Positions 14,135-28,594 of a DNA stretch of 64,000 nucleotides are shown here, in pieces (positions within the stretch are counted from its first letter, which is position 1; the number at the start of each line of letters is the position of its first letter). Below the pieces are notes generated by a model. The model was not told the origin of the DNA and made no database searches. It saw only the letters and a list, made by a program, of their open reading frames with translations. Source of the DNA: Cyanodermella asteris (lineage: Eukaryota; Ascomycota; Lecanoromycetes; Ostropales; Stictidaceae); the NCBI GenBank assembly GCA_900618795.1, contig UYJD01000001.1, positions 1,345,162 to 1,409,161 on the forward strand. Direction: 5' to 3'. The position numbers were made by a program, and so were the translations under genes.

Positions 14135-14656
14135 TGCGTGCAAAAACTGAAGGAAGAAAGCTTCAGAACAATTGAAACATAGAAGAGTGGCTACTCAGTT
14201 TGATCAGACAGCCTGGATCGAGGAGACAGCGGAGCATGAGTATGGGGCGCCAGGGATCCTGGCAGACGGCTCAAACAGCGGTACGCATGCACTTGTTGAA
14301 CGACAGAGCTTGAAGCAGGTCCATGCATGCGTGAGTGATGTCATGCGTCGAGCTTCCAGAGCTTCCCAGTCCCCACTGGGCCCATGGCTTCCAGGCGGGC
14401 CAGCGAGCAGCCTCAGCGGTTCTCAGATATCATGTAAGCTGGCACGAGGACCGTCACTTAGCGCGCGGGGAGCGCGGCATGAAGCTCGTGAACGACACCG
14501 CAGCATGCCTAGGTATTCCTGCAACCTGTTGTATACCAGTGTGTACCAACACAATGATCCGTTGCTAATGATCTAGCTCCACATGTGATGATGCATCATC
14601 ACGAGTCTTCCCATAAAATACGCTGAGCTCCAACCGCTCCCAGAACGCTGTCTACA
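14135..14656. promoter_or_regulatory. Shared divergent promoter of gbe1 and mcx1
   Basis: The 522 bp between the two start codons must hold the promoters and leaders of both genes. I see no third gene. Several GCATGC-type palindromic hexamers occur between about 14280 and 14510, of unknown meaning. Confidence 0.5.
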
Positions 14657-16551
14657 ATGTCAACCGCCGTGGGGGCAAGAGCCCAGGCAAAGGCCTCCTA
14701 TGTCGCTATCTGGAGCTTCGTGCATCGCCAAATTCATACGACTGCCGCTGTGCATACGAGATACGTGCGATCTGATTTCGCAAACCAGCCCTTCACAGGT
14801 TCCTATGAGCCAGGCCAGCCGACAAATGGTCCCCTCGGCGATATACCGCTCATCGGTCGTGTTGGTCCAACACCAAAGATGCTGAAACAGCATCTCGATC
14901 AGTTTGTCGTCGGGCAGGATAGAGCAAAGAAGGTCATGAGCACTGCCGTCTACAACCACTACCAGAGGATACTCGAGTTAAGAAGGCGGGAAGAGGAGGA
15001 ACAGCAGCTTCTCCAGCAGCGATTGCGAAGAGAGCGCGGAAAGCCACACCCTTTGGAAGGTAGGCTCTATGCATTGGCCTGATAATTGGATGTTGGTATT
15101 AATGCAGGTTCAGATGAATTCCCCGGGCACCACGAAGCCATACCTCTGCAACCGCCCTCCGAAGGCCCCGAGGCATCTTACCTTCATGACAATACCCCGC
15201 TGACTATAGAGAAGTCCAACATCCTGTTGCTCGGACCCTCGGGTGTTGGCAAAACGTTGATGGCGAAGACACTGGCGAGGGTACTGGAAGTGCCGTTCAG
15301 GTGAGCAGCCCTGGTTCACTATTGCGGGCGAGTAGAAGCCTAACGCCACCTCTCAGCCAAAGTGATGCAACGCCTTTGACTCAAGCTGGCTACGTTGGTG
15401 AAGATGTCCAGGTTCTTATCGAGCGGTTGTTAGCGGCTGCAGATTACGATGTCGAAGCAGCAGAGTACGGCATCATAGTGCTGGACGAAATTGACAAGAT
15501 AGCGGCTCAGAGAACAACTCAAGGCAGAGACGTTGGCGGCGAAGGTGTTCAGCAAGCGTTGCTGAAGATCATCGAAGGTACTACTTTACATATCCAAGCG
15601 AAACCAGGTCAAGGGCCGGGAGCCGGGGCAACACGAACCAGCACGAGTCAGGATCAGGCGCCCACTGGCAATGGCACGTTCGGCAGCAAATATCCTGTAG
15701 GAACATCGAGTGGTCCAAACGTTGGCGGTGCAGGTTCTGCGCCAAAGACTGAGATGTACAGCATCCGTACCGACAATATTTTGTTCATCTTCACTGGGGC
15801 ATTCGTAGGTCTTCATAAGAAGGTCCTGGATCGAATAGCAAAAGGCTCGATTGGTTTTGGAAGTCCAATCAAGGCATCTTCTGGTCTAAGTGCGGATACA
15901 GCAGACAGCCTGCTTTCTGTGAAGCCGGGATCGGAAGAAAGCAAGTTGTTTGAAAAGCACATGCCATTCTTCACGCCGCACGATCTGAAAGGTGAACTGA
16001 AATACAATCCATTGGACCTTGTGGAGCCGACAGATCTTCAGGCGTATGGCATGATTCCGGAGCTCGTTGGGCGCATTCCGGTAGTCTCGGCCTTATCAGC
16101 ATTGGATGAGGATGCCTTGATACGCGTTCTAACAGAGCCACGGAACAGTTTGATTCGCCAGTATGAACAACTGTTCCAATTGAGCGGAATTGAGCTCAGA
16201 TTCACAAGCGCAGCACTGCGTGAGATTGCCCGCACGGCACTGACGATGAATACTGGCGCTAGGGCGCTCCGGACCTGTGTTGAGCGGCTCCTGAGTGAGG
16301 CCATGTTCGAGGCACCAGGGTCGTCCGTCAAACATATCTTGATCACTGCAAAGGTGGCCAAACGCGAACAGGCACCGATATATCTAGCGAGAGGTCAGCA
16401 ACACAAGTTTCAGAGCATGATCGCCAGCGACGAGGAGTTGTATGCAACCGAGATGCGGGGTGAGCGTACTGAGGAACAACAGGGGAGCGAAATGGGTGTT
16501 AGTTCATTTGAAGAGTACAGAGCACGAAGCACCGCCGCTGGGTTTGTGTAG
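14657..16551 (+). CDS. mcx1: Mitochondrial ClpX-type AAA+ unfoldase
   Basis: ClpX unfolds proteins for the mitochondrial ClpP protease or acts as a free chaperone. Exons 14657-15059, 15108-15300 and 15357-16551 give 596 residues; introns are 48 and 56 nt. The N-terminus is basic, rich in Ala, His and Arg and free of early acidic residues, as expected of a mitochondrial import signal. Walker A is GPSGVGKT (177-184), Walker B IIVLDE (238-243), and a sensor-2-like GARALR lies near the end. The IGFG sequence (in KGSIGFGSP) matches the loop by which ClpX docks on ClpP, so a ClpP partner may exist in this fungus. The bacterial N-terminal zinc domain is absent, as in other mitochondrial forms. A Gly/Thr/Ser-rich insert lies between Walker B and the IGF loop. 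Confidence 0.93.
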
Positions 16552-17352
16552 ATTCTCATGATTGAATGACAACATCGGGACCGGGTTGAGACCCACGATT
16601 ATGACTGTTGAGACTTGGCCAAAATTTGGATGAAGCGAGAACTGCATCTCAGCTTAGGACATGGTAATGTACCTAAGGACCGACACAAGCACGCAAGTGA
16701 TCTGCGTGTATGGCCATGCGGCAACGTAGGTGGAATTACCTAGTAGGTAAGAAGACAGAGGCAAACATTCATACGCAAGCGAGTCGAAATGCGACCTACG
16801 CCTTTCCGCAGGACTCCGGTAAAGCAGACGCAACGACTTGATTGTACGAAGCAGCAGCAATCATTATGAGAGTTTGACACGCCTCAGCGGTTGACAATAT
16901 TTCACGCTTGCGCCTGCCAAAGCGCACTTGGCGCTTCCGGGTCGCGCTTAGATCTACTCCCTCAGTCCGCTCGCGCCACACAATCCGCGATTGACGAGAC
17001 CTTCAAGTATTTAACTCTCGTGAGCAGGCGAGGTGTCTGCGAGAAACGGCTTGTATCGTGTGCGACCATTCGCGCATGTGCTCGTACCTGCTCGGCGAGT
17101 CTCTTCGGCGCTCTGCCGTTCGAGCAATATTCCCACGGCTGTGAGTTGGTGCTGATCGCAACACCAAGTCAAGTACGCTCCAGATACTTGAACTTGTGAT
17201 ATTTGAGCTTCCCTAAAGCTACCAGTTTAATCTATGAGAGAAGAGAACGTCGCCAGTCGAACTTGTGAATTTTCGTGTTGATGGAGCTGGTTCGTCCGGC
17301 TCGAACCTTCCACCACGAACTCTCGCAATATTAGGAAATCTCACCGACGATC
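16552..17352. other. Intergenic, mcx1 3' end to chromodomain gene
   Basis: About 800 bp. It contains TACCTA-type motifs at 16670-16675, 16737-16742 and 16744-16749 (the last as TAGGTA). No frame looks like a gene. The last 150 bp probably hold the leader of the chromodomain gene. Confidence 0.5.
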
Positions 17353-20300
17353 ATGTCGCACGATTCTGGTTCAAGCTCAGATAGCATCTCACTCACGAGT
17401 ACGGACGAGTCAGGTTGGGACGAGGACCAAACTTTTCAGGTTGAAAGCATTCTGGCAGAGCGATGCGAAGACGACGGAAGCCTTCGGTACCTCGTATGTA
17501 TTGACAACCTGCTCAGAAGGGCTCTAGTTCTAATACTTGTAGGTGAAATGGGAGGACTATGCAGAATGGTACAACACATGGGAGCCTCCCGAGAGCTTTG
17601 TTTCCGAAGGATCCATCTCACAACTTCTCAAGGTGTGGGAAAGAAAGAAGCGCATGATTGAGAGAGGCCTTGCGAAGGCCTTCGACGTAGCTCGTTGGGG
17701 TGCCATGATGGAGCGTCGAGCATCTGAGAAGGCGCAGCGTCAGGCAAGGAGAGCTCGCAAGCGAGCCAAGATTGCAGAAGCCCAAAAACTCTCGCGATCC
17801 AGACCAAAGAACTCTCCTGTGGTTGCTGGTGATAATGGTCCAGCTTCTGCATCCGAAGAGGGAGAAGCTGAAGACGAAGAAGAGCTGCCGCCTATCGACC
17901 AGTCTGATTCGGAAGACGAAGACTATGAAGAAGAGTCTACCCATGGTCAACGTCAGCTTCGACCTTCAACGGCCTCATCGAGCAGTACAGACGGAGATCG
18001 ATACGAAGACAAGCCTTTTGACGAGGATGAAAGTCCTAAAGCTCCGCGTTCCCGAGGGATCCAGCCACGAAAAGACACCGACCGACAAGGACAGAAATCA
18101 AGGGTTGAGTCAGGGTTCGAGGATGATCGTGATGACAGTGATGACAGTGATGACGAGCCACTAATAAACCGGCGAGCTTCTCACATGCCCACATTCGCCA
18201 CGAAGGCTACAAAGCCACACCAGATCACATCAGAGACCGCTCCAATCATGGCTTCGCGTCTCGAGACAGCTACATCCAATTCTCGCCTCAAGGGTAAATC
18301 ATCCACCGCGCAGACCTCTTTAGGCTCAGCAGCGAAGAAGTCAAAGAAGCCCTCTGACGTGCTCAGCCTCAGTGCAGTTGGCAAGAGACCTGCTGGCAAT
18401 GACAAAGAAAACTCAGCTCGCTCCCAAGATGCACTAAAGAACAATCCCTCTTCCAGAAGCATGCCACCGGTGGAGACCTCCCAGGCGAAACCAAAAGGCT
18501 CAGGCGAAAAAGAGGTGGTTTCCACAATAAATTCAGTCGGGAACAGCCACTCCGGAAACTTACCCCCGCCGCCCAAGAACTCTGCTCCACCTGGACTACC
18601 GAAGCCTGTCCTCACCAGCAATTGGGCCGAAGAACGATCGAAGAAGCCTAAAAGTGGACTTAAAGATGGCGAAAAACTGTATGAGAAGCTTTCTGTTCAG
18701 AGGAAACGGGAGAAGAGGGACCTGGCAGAGCGCGCCCCAGACCGGAATGCCAACCTAAGACTTGTGTCACTCGACAACGTCGCAACCGGGCCTCGAACGT
18801 CAGTGAACGTAGAGGCGCAGCAAGATGACGACCATGAAGGCATTACCTATGATAATGATGTGTCTCAGCCAATCTTACCAGAGGGTATCAGTAACTCTGA
18901 GCAAAGCACAGGTCAAAAGGAAATTCAGAGTAATCCTGCACCGCGGCTGCAGGAAAACGGTACCACTGAGATTGTGTCTGGTGATGAAGCAGTCAACCAA
19001 CCCTTCGTGAGCTCTAGTGCTGCTGAGAATGCCTCAAACGTCGGAGTGCGAAGCCCCATCCCAAGCATTTCTGAAGCCTCACAATCCTGGACCAGCGGAG
19101 CGCCTGACATGGCTAATCAGGAGAAAGTTGGTCACACGTATCACCAGGACAATCAACGTGTTCCCGCACAAATGCCGAAACCCAATTTGCCTGGAACTTC
19201 AGCTCGTTATCAACGCGAAACTTTGAAGGATCCTATCGGTCATCAGGGACCTGTGAAAGAGGTGCAAGGTCAAGTCAGTCAGGGAGCCAGTTCCCAACCA
19301 CACAGCTTCGCGAGCAGGCGTGCTATTCGGCACGACGCTGCTTTCACCACGGACAACCGACTTCAGACCGAGGCGACTCGATCCCCGTTGACCAGTGATA
19401 TACGCCATCTCCACGATCGAAGCGTTGAGCGAGGGTCCGACAGGGGCTCTGATCGCAGCGAGCGGGGGGTCGATTCGAGCCGGCATTCGGAGGCTTACGC
19501 GGTCCCTTCTCGGACTCTAACAATCTACGAGAGTCTGCGCCCTTTGCAGGGCCATTTGGTCTTTGGCAGTCACATAATTCCCATCAGTTGCAGCATACCG
19601 AACTCTGCCAAATTTCTTGTATTGAATAGGATCAAACAAGGTACAGAGGTGCCTCTGCGTACTGAGGCCCTCATAAGTGCGGAGGACTACAAGCGCTTGC
19701 TTCATGCTGATGACAAGCCTCTCTATTATGCAATCGGCAACATCCACCAGAAGGTCTTTGCACCTTCAGACCTCGATCGAGTCTTCAAGGGCTTCGTCCA
19801 GGCGCTCAAGGATCGCAACTCTGCCGCGGCGTACTTTCATTCAGAGTTCTCGTTCGTTGTTTGGCCAGCGGGTCATGCACCATGGAGTTTCATGGACGCC
19901 AAATTTTCCAATGCAGACGGTCCTTTGTTGAGGTACGTTTTACGTGTACCTTGGTCTAGATTGCCCTTGGTCACGGCAGCTCCTAGCCTAGAAAGGGAGA
20001 GGAAATTTCGCTATGGCTCAAACGCGACTATGCGGGCCCTGATTAAATCAGTGATTGGCATCGATATTTTAACGCTGATGACAAATCGTTCCAGGGAAGT
20101 GCGCCTGTTCTTTTTGATGTTTCCCGAGCAAAGCCGGCGTGAACATGATATGCTGGTTGAGGCACTGCGAGGCTTAAATTATGAAGTGTATACAAGCTAC
20201 AAGGAGGGCCATTGGAGGCGGTTCATCTCCCTTACTACGCCGAAGAGAGAGGGCGGAGAGAAAAGGCGGCCGGGTATCGTTCTTTTTCATTCGAGCTTCA

Positions 20301-21139
20301 GGCAGTTCCGCTCGGTGCCGCGCATGATACGAGCGCTACAACATGGAGATCTTTCCTTTTTTGTCATGAATGACCTAATACAGCATAATTCTGTGGCTGG
20401 ATCAGAGTCCTTCCTTCAGCCTGCGGTGGACAGCCATGCCACCACATTCCAACAACACCGACTGTCTGAAATATTCCCAAAAGAGCGGGGTCGTGCGATT
20501 TTCCTCCTGGATAGTTTTTTCATCGACGGGAGCCAAGATGACATCAGATCCTTGCTCACCTGGTTCCAAAATGCTGTCTCTAACTCCAAGCAATTCTCGT
20601 GGCGGCTACTAGTCAGGCCACACATCCACAGATGGCTCAAGGAAATTGCACTTGACCGATCGAGATCAGATGAAGAGCATCTTAAGAAATCGGCGCAAGA
20701 CTGGGTAGAGACTTATCGCTTAATTGAGGCCATCGTTCCGATGGAAACACTGAGCGCAACATACAATTACGAGATTGCAGATCCTAGAGCAGACCCGCCA
20801 CTCATCAGCTATCCCAGAGAAACATGTCCTGACCTTAATTGGAACCATCCCTCAGGTCAAACGAAAGCGGATGCCGCTATTACTCGGGAAAACGACAGAG
20901 TTCTGTTCGAATGGTTCGGCATCTGGTCAACCACAGAGTTGGGGAAATATCGACACTTTATGGGCGTGAGTGGAGACGCGGACAAGGAGAAGTTCAAGGA
21001 GTCGTCTGACAAATGGTCATTCGAATCCTGGCCATATATTCCTTTGTGGCCAGCCAAAAGCTTTGTGAGTGAGTTCGTAAGACCCAAGGCCGAAGCTATG
21101 TCGCGAAAGAATTCAGATGCGCACATGGATCAAGGTTAG
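17353..21139 (+). CDS. Large chromodomain protein with unassigned C-terminal region
   Basis: Chromodomains bind methylated lysine on histone H3. Two exons (17353-17493 and 17543-21139; 49-nt intron cutting the chromodomain) give 1245 residues. The chromodomain covers about residues 26-68: it starts at TFQVESI, continues through YLVKWEDY and ends NTWEPPESF. F28, W50 and Y53 fall where the aromatic cage of HP1 lies. It is followed by a basic Arg/Lys/Ala-rich helix, then about 550 residues of disordered, highly charged or Ser/Pro-rich sequence with short DDSDD repeats. The last 550 residues or so (from TIYESLRPLQGHLVFG) look folded, with many hydrophobic stretches, but I cannot name the domain. 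A SPOC/PIN-like arrangement as in fission-yeast Chp1 is one possibility, offered only as a guess. A role in heterochromatin reading is likely from the chromodomain alone. Confidence 0.85.
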
Positions 21140-21716
21140 CTAGTTCTTGTACATCGACAAAGGCCCTGATCAAGATTTCGGAGCTGACACTTGTATTCAT
21201 GAGACGGACTCGGCTCACCGAAGATCCAGGCAGAATGCAAAGAGTCGGCATGTCTAATTTGGCCACCAAGATGAGTGCAAGAAAGAGCATGTGAATCACG
21301 CAGAGGGCGATAGTCGCTTTGTTGCAACATAAAACGTAGAGGACGAGTCTGGACGAGCTCGAAACGTTGTGCATGAGTCGATGCACTCAGAGCATTATCA
21401 TGCGGGCGTTTCCAGAGAGACCGGGTTCCATTAATGCATTTCGGTGCACGTGTCAAGCCTGAAGATCCTCCTTGTCATTTGTTCGTGCTTCGTTGAGCCG
21501 GTGTAATGCGTCTGTCGTCATGTACAAGTCTGCCGGAGTAGGCGAACCTGAGAGGCCATTTTGTACGTCGAGGCAGGAATCGTAGAGTGGCATTGGCATG
21601 TCCGTCCTTTTCATGACAATCCCGAGCGCGATTTGATGAACTTCGATATGCAGTTTTATTGCAGAATAGTTGACTCAAAGAAATTGATAGAGTACAGGTC
21701 TTTCTCATATACAGAA
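21140..21716. other. Convergent 3' region between chromodomain gene and cox5
   Basis: Roughly 580 bp between convergent stop codons. Short frames only; none recognisable. Presumably both 3' UTRs. Confidence 0.5.
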
Positions 21717-22430
21717 CTACTCCTGCTTTGCGGGCGGGGACTGCACCATTCCCTTGCCCTCGTAACCCTCCGAGGAAATTCCAGAGTACGGCTCCGCCTT
21801 TTGCTCCTAGATGACAATTATATTAGCGACCGGTCTTCCATTTATGGGTGCTCACAGAACTGCTTTCCTCACCTTCAAATACTCGTTCGTCAATTCCTGC
21901 CACTCCTTGTTCATGGTCTTTGGTGCCGGGCCTGCGAACATGCGGATCGTGGCGAAGAGACCGATTGAGACAGCAACACCAACAGCAGTCATCCACATGA
22001 CCTTCAGATTCTCTCCAGGTGGGCTCTTCGCTCGGGGACCGTGCGGACCAAAAGCAATCCAGTAAGCTACGTATTCGTGTTAGCCATCGCTGTCCGCAAA
22101 CACGACATGTCCGCAGAGCCGATAATCGCGAGCAACATAAGTAGTTGCCACTTTGCCGGCCATGGCCTACTCACCAGCCTTGCGCTCTGCTAATGTAAGC
22201 TCATGCCAGTCGGCCTTCATGCGATCCCGTAGGTCCATCCACAACTGAGCCTGCTCTTGCGGTGGCATCTGCTCCCATCTCTTCTCAACGTTCGCCAGGG
22301 TAGGGTTCGAGATCGCGTGAGCGGAGGCGGATCGTGACTGCTGGTTCTGAAGTGCCAATGGAGCTGCACGGTGAAGCGAAGAGGCCTGCTGCTGCAGAAA
22401 CCTCGGCGAGCGAGAAAATGTGCGGAGCAT
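21717..22430 (-). CDS. cox5: Cytochrome c oxidase subunit Cox5 (mammalian subunit IV)
   Basis: This nuclear-encoded subunit of respiratory complex IV spans the inner mitochondrial membrane once. Exons 22430-22175, 22066-21873 and 21806-21717 give 179 residues, with introns of 108 and 66 nt. The protein starts with an Arg/Ser/Leu-rich import signal (MLRTFSRSPRF). The matrix part contains the family's DWHELTLAERKAAYWIAFGPHGPR segment, split by intron 1, and a membrane helix follows (VMWMTAVGVAVSIGLFATI). The end, after the second intron, matches fungal subunits. An upstream in-frame TTG is not used; the first ATG is at 22430. It is head-to-head with atp2. Confidence 0.94.
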
Positions 22431-23930
22431 TGTGACTGGGGGAGCCGCTAAGGCGTGTGTGAGAGTCAACCAGAAGCTGCGATGGGGTCAATGACAGCTG
22501 TCGACGAGTTTTCGAGCAGTCGTCGACATACGTTGGAGGAGTGGCCGGTTGTGTTGGTATGCTGCGAGGTCAAGTTTGAAGTCTGTCGTAGACATCCAGC
22601 AAAGGAATCGTAGTCGCAAACGCGCTAACCCAAATGGGATTTCCTCGCGCCGAGGATCATGGCGCTGGGCATCAGATTCTTGCCTTTGCAAACCATATCA
22701 GCTTCGTAATTGATATGTTACACAAGATCTTGTTCATTCGGTGTCAAGTGTCCAATCGTATCTCGAATATAACGCCCAATTCGCTTTTGCGACGCGGCCG
22801 TGCCCGGTCAAGAGCACATCGAAATGTGCAAGTCGTCTTCATGTGCAAGTTTGCACACCAGCATAGCAGAGCCCTGGACTTGTGTTGACCGCAATCGCAT
22901 TGGGCGATACTCAAAACTATCTACATGGAAAGAGTTCTTTCGTGCTCATTTACGCGCTGCTCGCGTAGCATGTTCAGCGGGTTGTGTCGCTCCAAAGAGG
23001 TCCGGTTGCAACGATCGGATTTTCGTGGGCATTACAAATTATCAGCCAGGTTCGAATTCAGCGCCTTATGCTAAGAGGTTCAGTAAATGCTACACCATCG
23101 CGCTCAATACGCACCACCAGAAGTCTATCTATGTGAAGATAATAAAATGCCTGCCTACTTCGAATGCGTCGACCGACATTACTTACAGCTTGCGTGGTTA
23201 ATCTCATGCATGAATTGATTGAAACCTGCTCTGACATACTCGTAAGCATAGTCATAGAAGCAGCTTCCAAGATGTTCACAGACATATATGCGCAACGAGT
23301 CTTGTCAGCCTGCCTTACGCCTTCTGTGTTACCAACCAAAACATCAAGCTTGACCCGCAGCCAAGATGACCGCCGAGCATGCATGATATGGTCGCATTGC
23401 AGTCAAGAAGAAGCAGTCTGCTTGTCGAATGCAGCGGTGTAGTCCTGAGGCGCTTAAATTGCTAGTATGCACGAATTACGCGTAGCAAGGCTAGTGACCA
23501 ACAATTGCTGTGCAAGGCGTGAGATGGTGATCTTCTATGCACTAACACTTGGTGAAGTCGAAGTCAAGACTGAAGCCGAGAGCGGGAAACGGTCCGGCAA
23601 GTTTGCAAGCGGTCATTACATGCGCACGGCATATCGTCAACAAGGCAGGTAATTACTCAGCTCGAAGCAACTCATGCCTGCCAGTGTTGCAAGTTAAGAT
23701 GTACTACCGCGTCCGAATGCGCTCAATAAAAAGGTAATCCAGATTCGGCTGCCGAGAGGATAGTAGTTTCATGTCGGAATCGAGAGAAATTGCTTGGCGA
23801 TATCCGGGCCGATGTTGTGCCGCGCTCCCTGCCAGCTTAGCTCTCAATTCTCTCGCAACCACACCTCCTCACCGCAACCTTCTACCATCTTCAACTCCAC
23901 TCCCCAATCAACCCTTATACATCCGTCACA
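22431..23930. promoter_or_regulatory. Divergent intergenic region between cox5 and atp2
   Basis: About 1.5 kb between two genes of oxidative phosphorylation. CCAAT pentamers lie at 22752-22756, 22776-22780 and, inverted, 22899-22903; these are candidate HAP/CCAAT-binding sites, but about three are expected by chance in this length. The last 100 bp before atp2 are C/T/A-rich like a leader. Several short frames exist, none recognisable. Confidence 0.45.
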
Positions 23931-25815
<1,885 letters not shown>

Positions 25816-26645
25816 AAATGTGCGGAAGGAGAGGGTTGTTGTGGTCACTGCAGCAGTTGAAAGAACATAGATGCAGTGAGCATAAAGAACTGCCATGTAC
25901 AAAACGGAATTAAAGCGCATCTCTTTTGTCAAGCATTAGTGAGCCAATAAAGTCTTAAACCTAATCTGGATCTGGTGCTTGAACATGATATGTTTAACTA
26001 GTGGCACGAAAAAGTTTTTGGAACTTTAACATGATTGATGAGTGTGTCCGCAATTTTGATCACCATCATGTACGCAGCGTCGAAGTTCACATAAGTCCAA
26101 CAGAGGCTAGAGTTCTTTGATGACAAGACCGTGGCACAGCTCCTTTGGTCGAGGCTAAGCTACGAGCGGTTTCAATTGAATCGAATCAGGCTGGCGTGAT
26201 CATGAAATTGTACGAATGAATTTTGTGCGTAAATGTCTTTGTTGATTCCTGTATATCTCGCCGATCGAACCAAGTGATGCTTGACCGCCGCACGTAAATG
26301 CGCAGACACAAGGGCCTGCTGGCTCACCTCGCGCTGACTCGGCCGGAAGATCTTCAGCGCCGAAAGGGAGGTGTATCACTCTAGGCTCAGGGTAGCGGCG
26401 GCTTTGAGGCGGGTCGGTCAGATCAGCAGCAGCACCATCGCGCAGGACAACTCTCTGCCTACCCACTGTCAGCGTCGATACTCCCGAGCCTGATTCACGC
26501 TTTCCTTTCGACAGCCACGAACCTCCTGCTCACAGCCAGTAGCACCTTTTCCCCGGCGACTCCGCACAAGCTCCATCACCGCCATTCCCAGGCACCCTTC
26601 TCCACGCCCACCACATCCCCTGATTCCTTATAAGCAGCAGTCAAC
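25816..26645. other. Intergenic, atp2 3' end to rab11
   Basis: About 830 bp. The first 250 bp are A/T-rich and fit the atp2 3' UTR. The last 200 bp are C-rich and fit the rab11 leader. No gene or repeat seen. Confidence 0.5.
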
Positions 26646-27468
26646 ATGGCGAACGACGAGTACGACTTTCTCTTCAAGGTCGTGCTGATTGGAGATAGTG
26701 AGCTCACCATCCAGAATCTCATCACACACCGTATACTGACATTGTATCAGGCGGTGTCGGAAAGTCCAACCTGCTGAGCCGGTTCACGCGCAACGAGTTC
26801 AACCTTGACAGCAAGTCGACCATCGGTGTCGAATTCGCCACCCGGTCCATTCAAGTTGATGCAAAGACGATCAAGGCTCAGATCTGGGATACTGCAGGCC
26901 AAGAGCGCTACCGCGCCATCACATCTGCCTACTACCGCGGGGCGGTGGGCGCCCTCCTCGTCTACGATATCAGCAAACACCAGACCTACGACAACGTTAC
27001 CCGGTGGTTGAAAGAGCTGAGGGATCATGCCGATGCCAACATTGTCATTATGTTGGTCGGTAACAAGAGCGATTTGAGGCATCTCAGGGCGGTGCCTACT
27101 GAAGAGGCCAAGCAGTTTGCAAGTCAGTCACAGTTCACTCCGGGTGGCATCGCGAGACACTGCTTTGTGTAGGGCTGACCATTACATACAGGCGAGAACA
27201 ATCTTTCTTTCATCGAGACCTCAGCTCTTGATGCCAGCAATGTCGAACTGGCCTTCCAGAACATCTTGACCGGTAAGCATAGCCGGGTCACGAGGACAAA
27301 TTCAGGGGCGTAGGACCGTCAGCTGACAAGAATTGCACAGAAATTTACCGCATCGTCTCTCAGAAGGCTCTCGACAATGGCGGCGAGTCACAAAACCCTA
27401 TCAGCGGAGGCGTCAATCTGGAAATCAGCAAGACGGCCGAGGGCGATCAGAAGAAGGGATGCTGCTAG
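26646..27468 (+). CDS. rab11: Rab11-type small GTPase (Ypt3/Ypt31 family)
   Basis: Rab11 directs traffic from the late Golgi and recycling endosomes to the hyphal tip and plasma membrane. Exons 26646-26697, 26751-27122, 27192-27272 and 27341-27468 give 210 residues; introns are 53, 69 and 68 nt. The P-loop GDSGVGKS is at 16-23, split by intron 1. Switch I reads [10 protein letters not shown], switch [22 protein letters not shown], and the guanine-specific motifs are GNKSDL and ETSA. The protein ends KKGCC, with two C-terminal cysteines for double geranylgeranylation. The close match in switch regions to Ypt31/Rab11 makes the subfamily assignment safe. Confidence 0.95.
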
Positions 27469-28246
27469 AGTGCCCGACAATTCGTCGATCATAAGCATTC
27501 CCATACTTGCTTCGGCCAACAGTTTAGCAGAAGCCGGGGTACTATTTCGTACCCAGTCTCATGTGAGCCGATGTTTCGGTTGCACATCCGACTTGGCGTA
27601 TCTCTCCATGGCTGTGGAACTTTCGGAGAAAGACTTTTACGTGGGCACTTAAGACCTGGATGAACGGCGTTTCTCACACGGTTGAGTCGGTCTTTTTTGC
27701 ACCGGTGCAGAGGGCTGATGTCGGGCGTGTGGTGTTCAGTTAATGAGTACGGACAATGAGTTTACATCAATTTGCAAAAAGATGCAACAAGCGTTCCTGG
27801 TCCTGTCTCCAACGCAGTAGACTACTTATGTATTTCCCACTTCTCGTATAGTGACGCAACCAAGCCCGCGTTCTGGCACACGTTGGTTTCACGGACAGTT
27901 CAGATTGCTCGAGGCAATGTTTGCACGGAGACTGACCAACGGGTTTGAGAGGCGATGCATATCGCACTTCTTTCTATACGATGAACGAAATTGGTCATCT
28001 TGACCCAACACGGCGTAGCAAAGATCCTGATCACCTATGGACATACGTATGATATTGAAATGTTGACTTTCGACAAACCCCAAATTGCCGAAGTTTTTTC
28101 ACCACCAAAATCTACGGCGGACAAATTGGTTACACCGGAAAGATCTCAGAAACATTCGGGTCCGGCGCAGGCATTGCTGGAAAAGGGATGCACGTCGGGG
28201 CAAAAGCTTTCACCAGGGAGGGTGACGGGGAATGTAGATGTCCATG

Positions 28247-28290
28247 TACCCTACCTACCTACCTACCTAAGGTACCTACCTCTACCTACC
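28247..28290. repeat. Imperfect (CTAC)n / TACC tetranucleotide repeat
   Basis: Four or more uninterrupted CTAC/TACC units are followed by an AAGG break and further TACC units. Related TACCTA hexamers are scattered through other intergenic regions of the window. Confidence 0.85.
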
Positions 28291-28342
28291 GAGCCCGCCC
28301 ACATGCAAAAAAATCTTCACGTGCGCAGCCGAACAACACCGG

Positions 28343-28363
28343 CAGGGGGGTTTTTTCCCCCTG
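28343..28363. repeat. Perfect 7-bp inverted repeat, hairpin with T-rich loop
   Basis: CAGGGGG and CCCCCTG flank the loop GTTTTTT. The arms pair perfectly. Its role is unknown; a terminator-like or extruding structure cannot be told from chance by sequence alone. Confidence 0.7.
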
Positions 28364-28540
28364 AAAGGCAGCTTGCACCTTGTTTCGACCTCACCTCTTA
28401 CTTTGCGCTGCGAATCAGCGCGGGAGAACTGTAGGAAAATTCATGATTGAATCGGGGATAAAAACAAAACTATCGGTTCAACCCAGAAAGAAGTCTACGT
28501 ATTCTACGTGGACCATGACCGGTACATTTTACTGAACGCG

Positions 28541-28594
28541 CTTTTTTCTTTTTTCTTTTTTCTTTCTTCGTTTCTTTGTTTTTTTCTCTCTCTT
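28541..28594. repeat. Polypyrimidine (T6C)n tract
   Basis: A 54-nt stretch on the plus strand is made of T and C with two isolated G residues (28570 and 28578). It starts with repeated CTTTTTT units. Confidence 0.85.

Noticed and set aside
28471-28490. GGTTCAACCC, close to a tRNA T-arm sequence
   Set aside because: The T-stem does not pair beyond the first base pair and there is no D-arm upstream.
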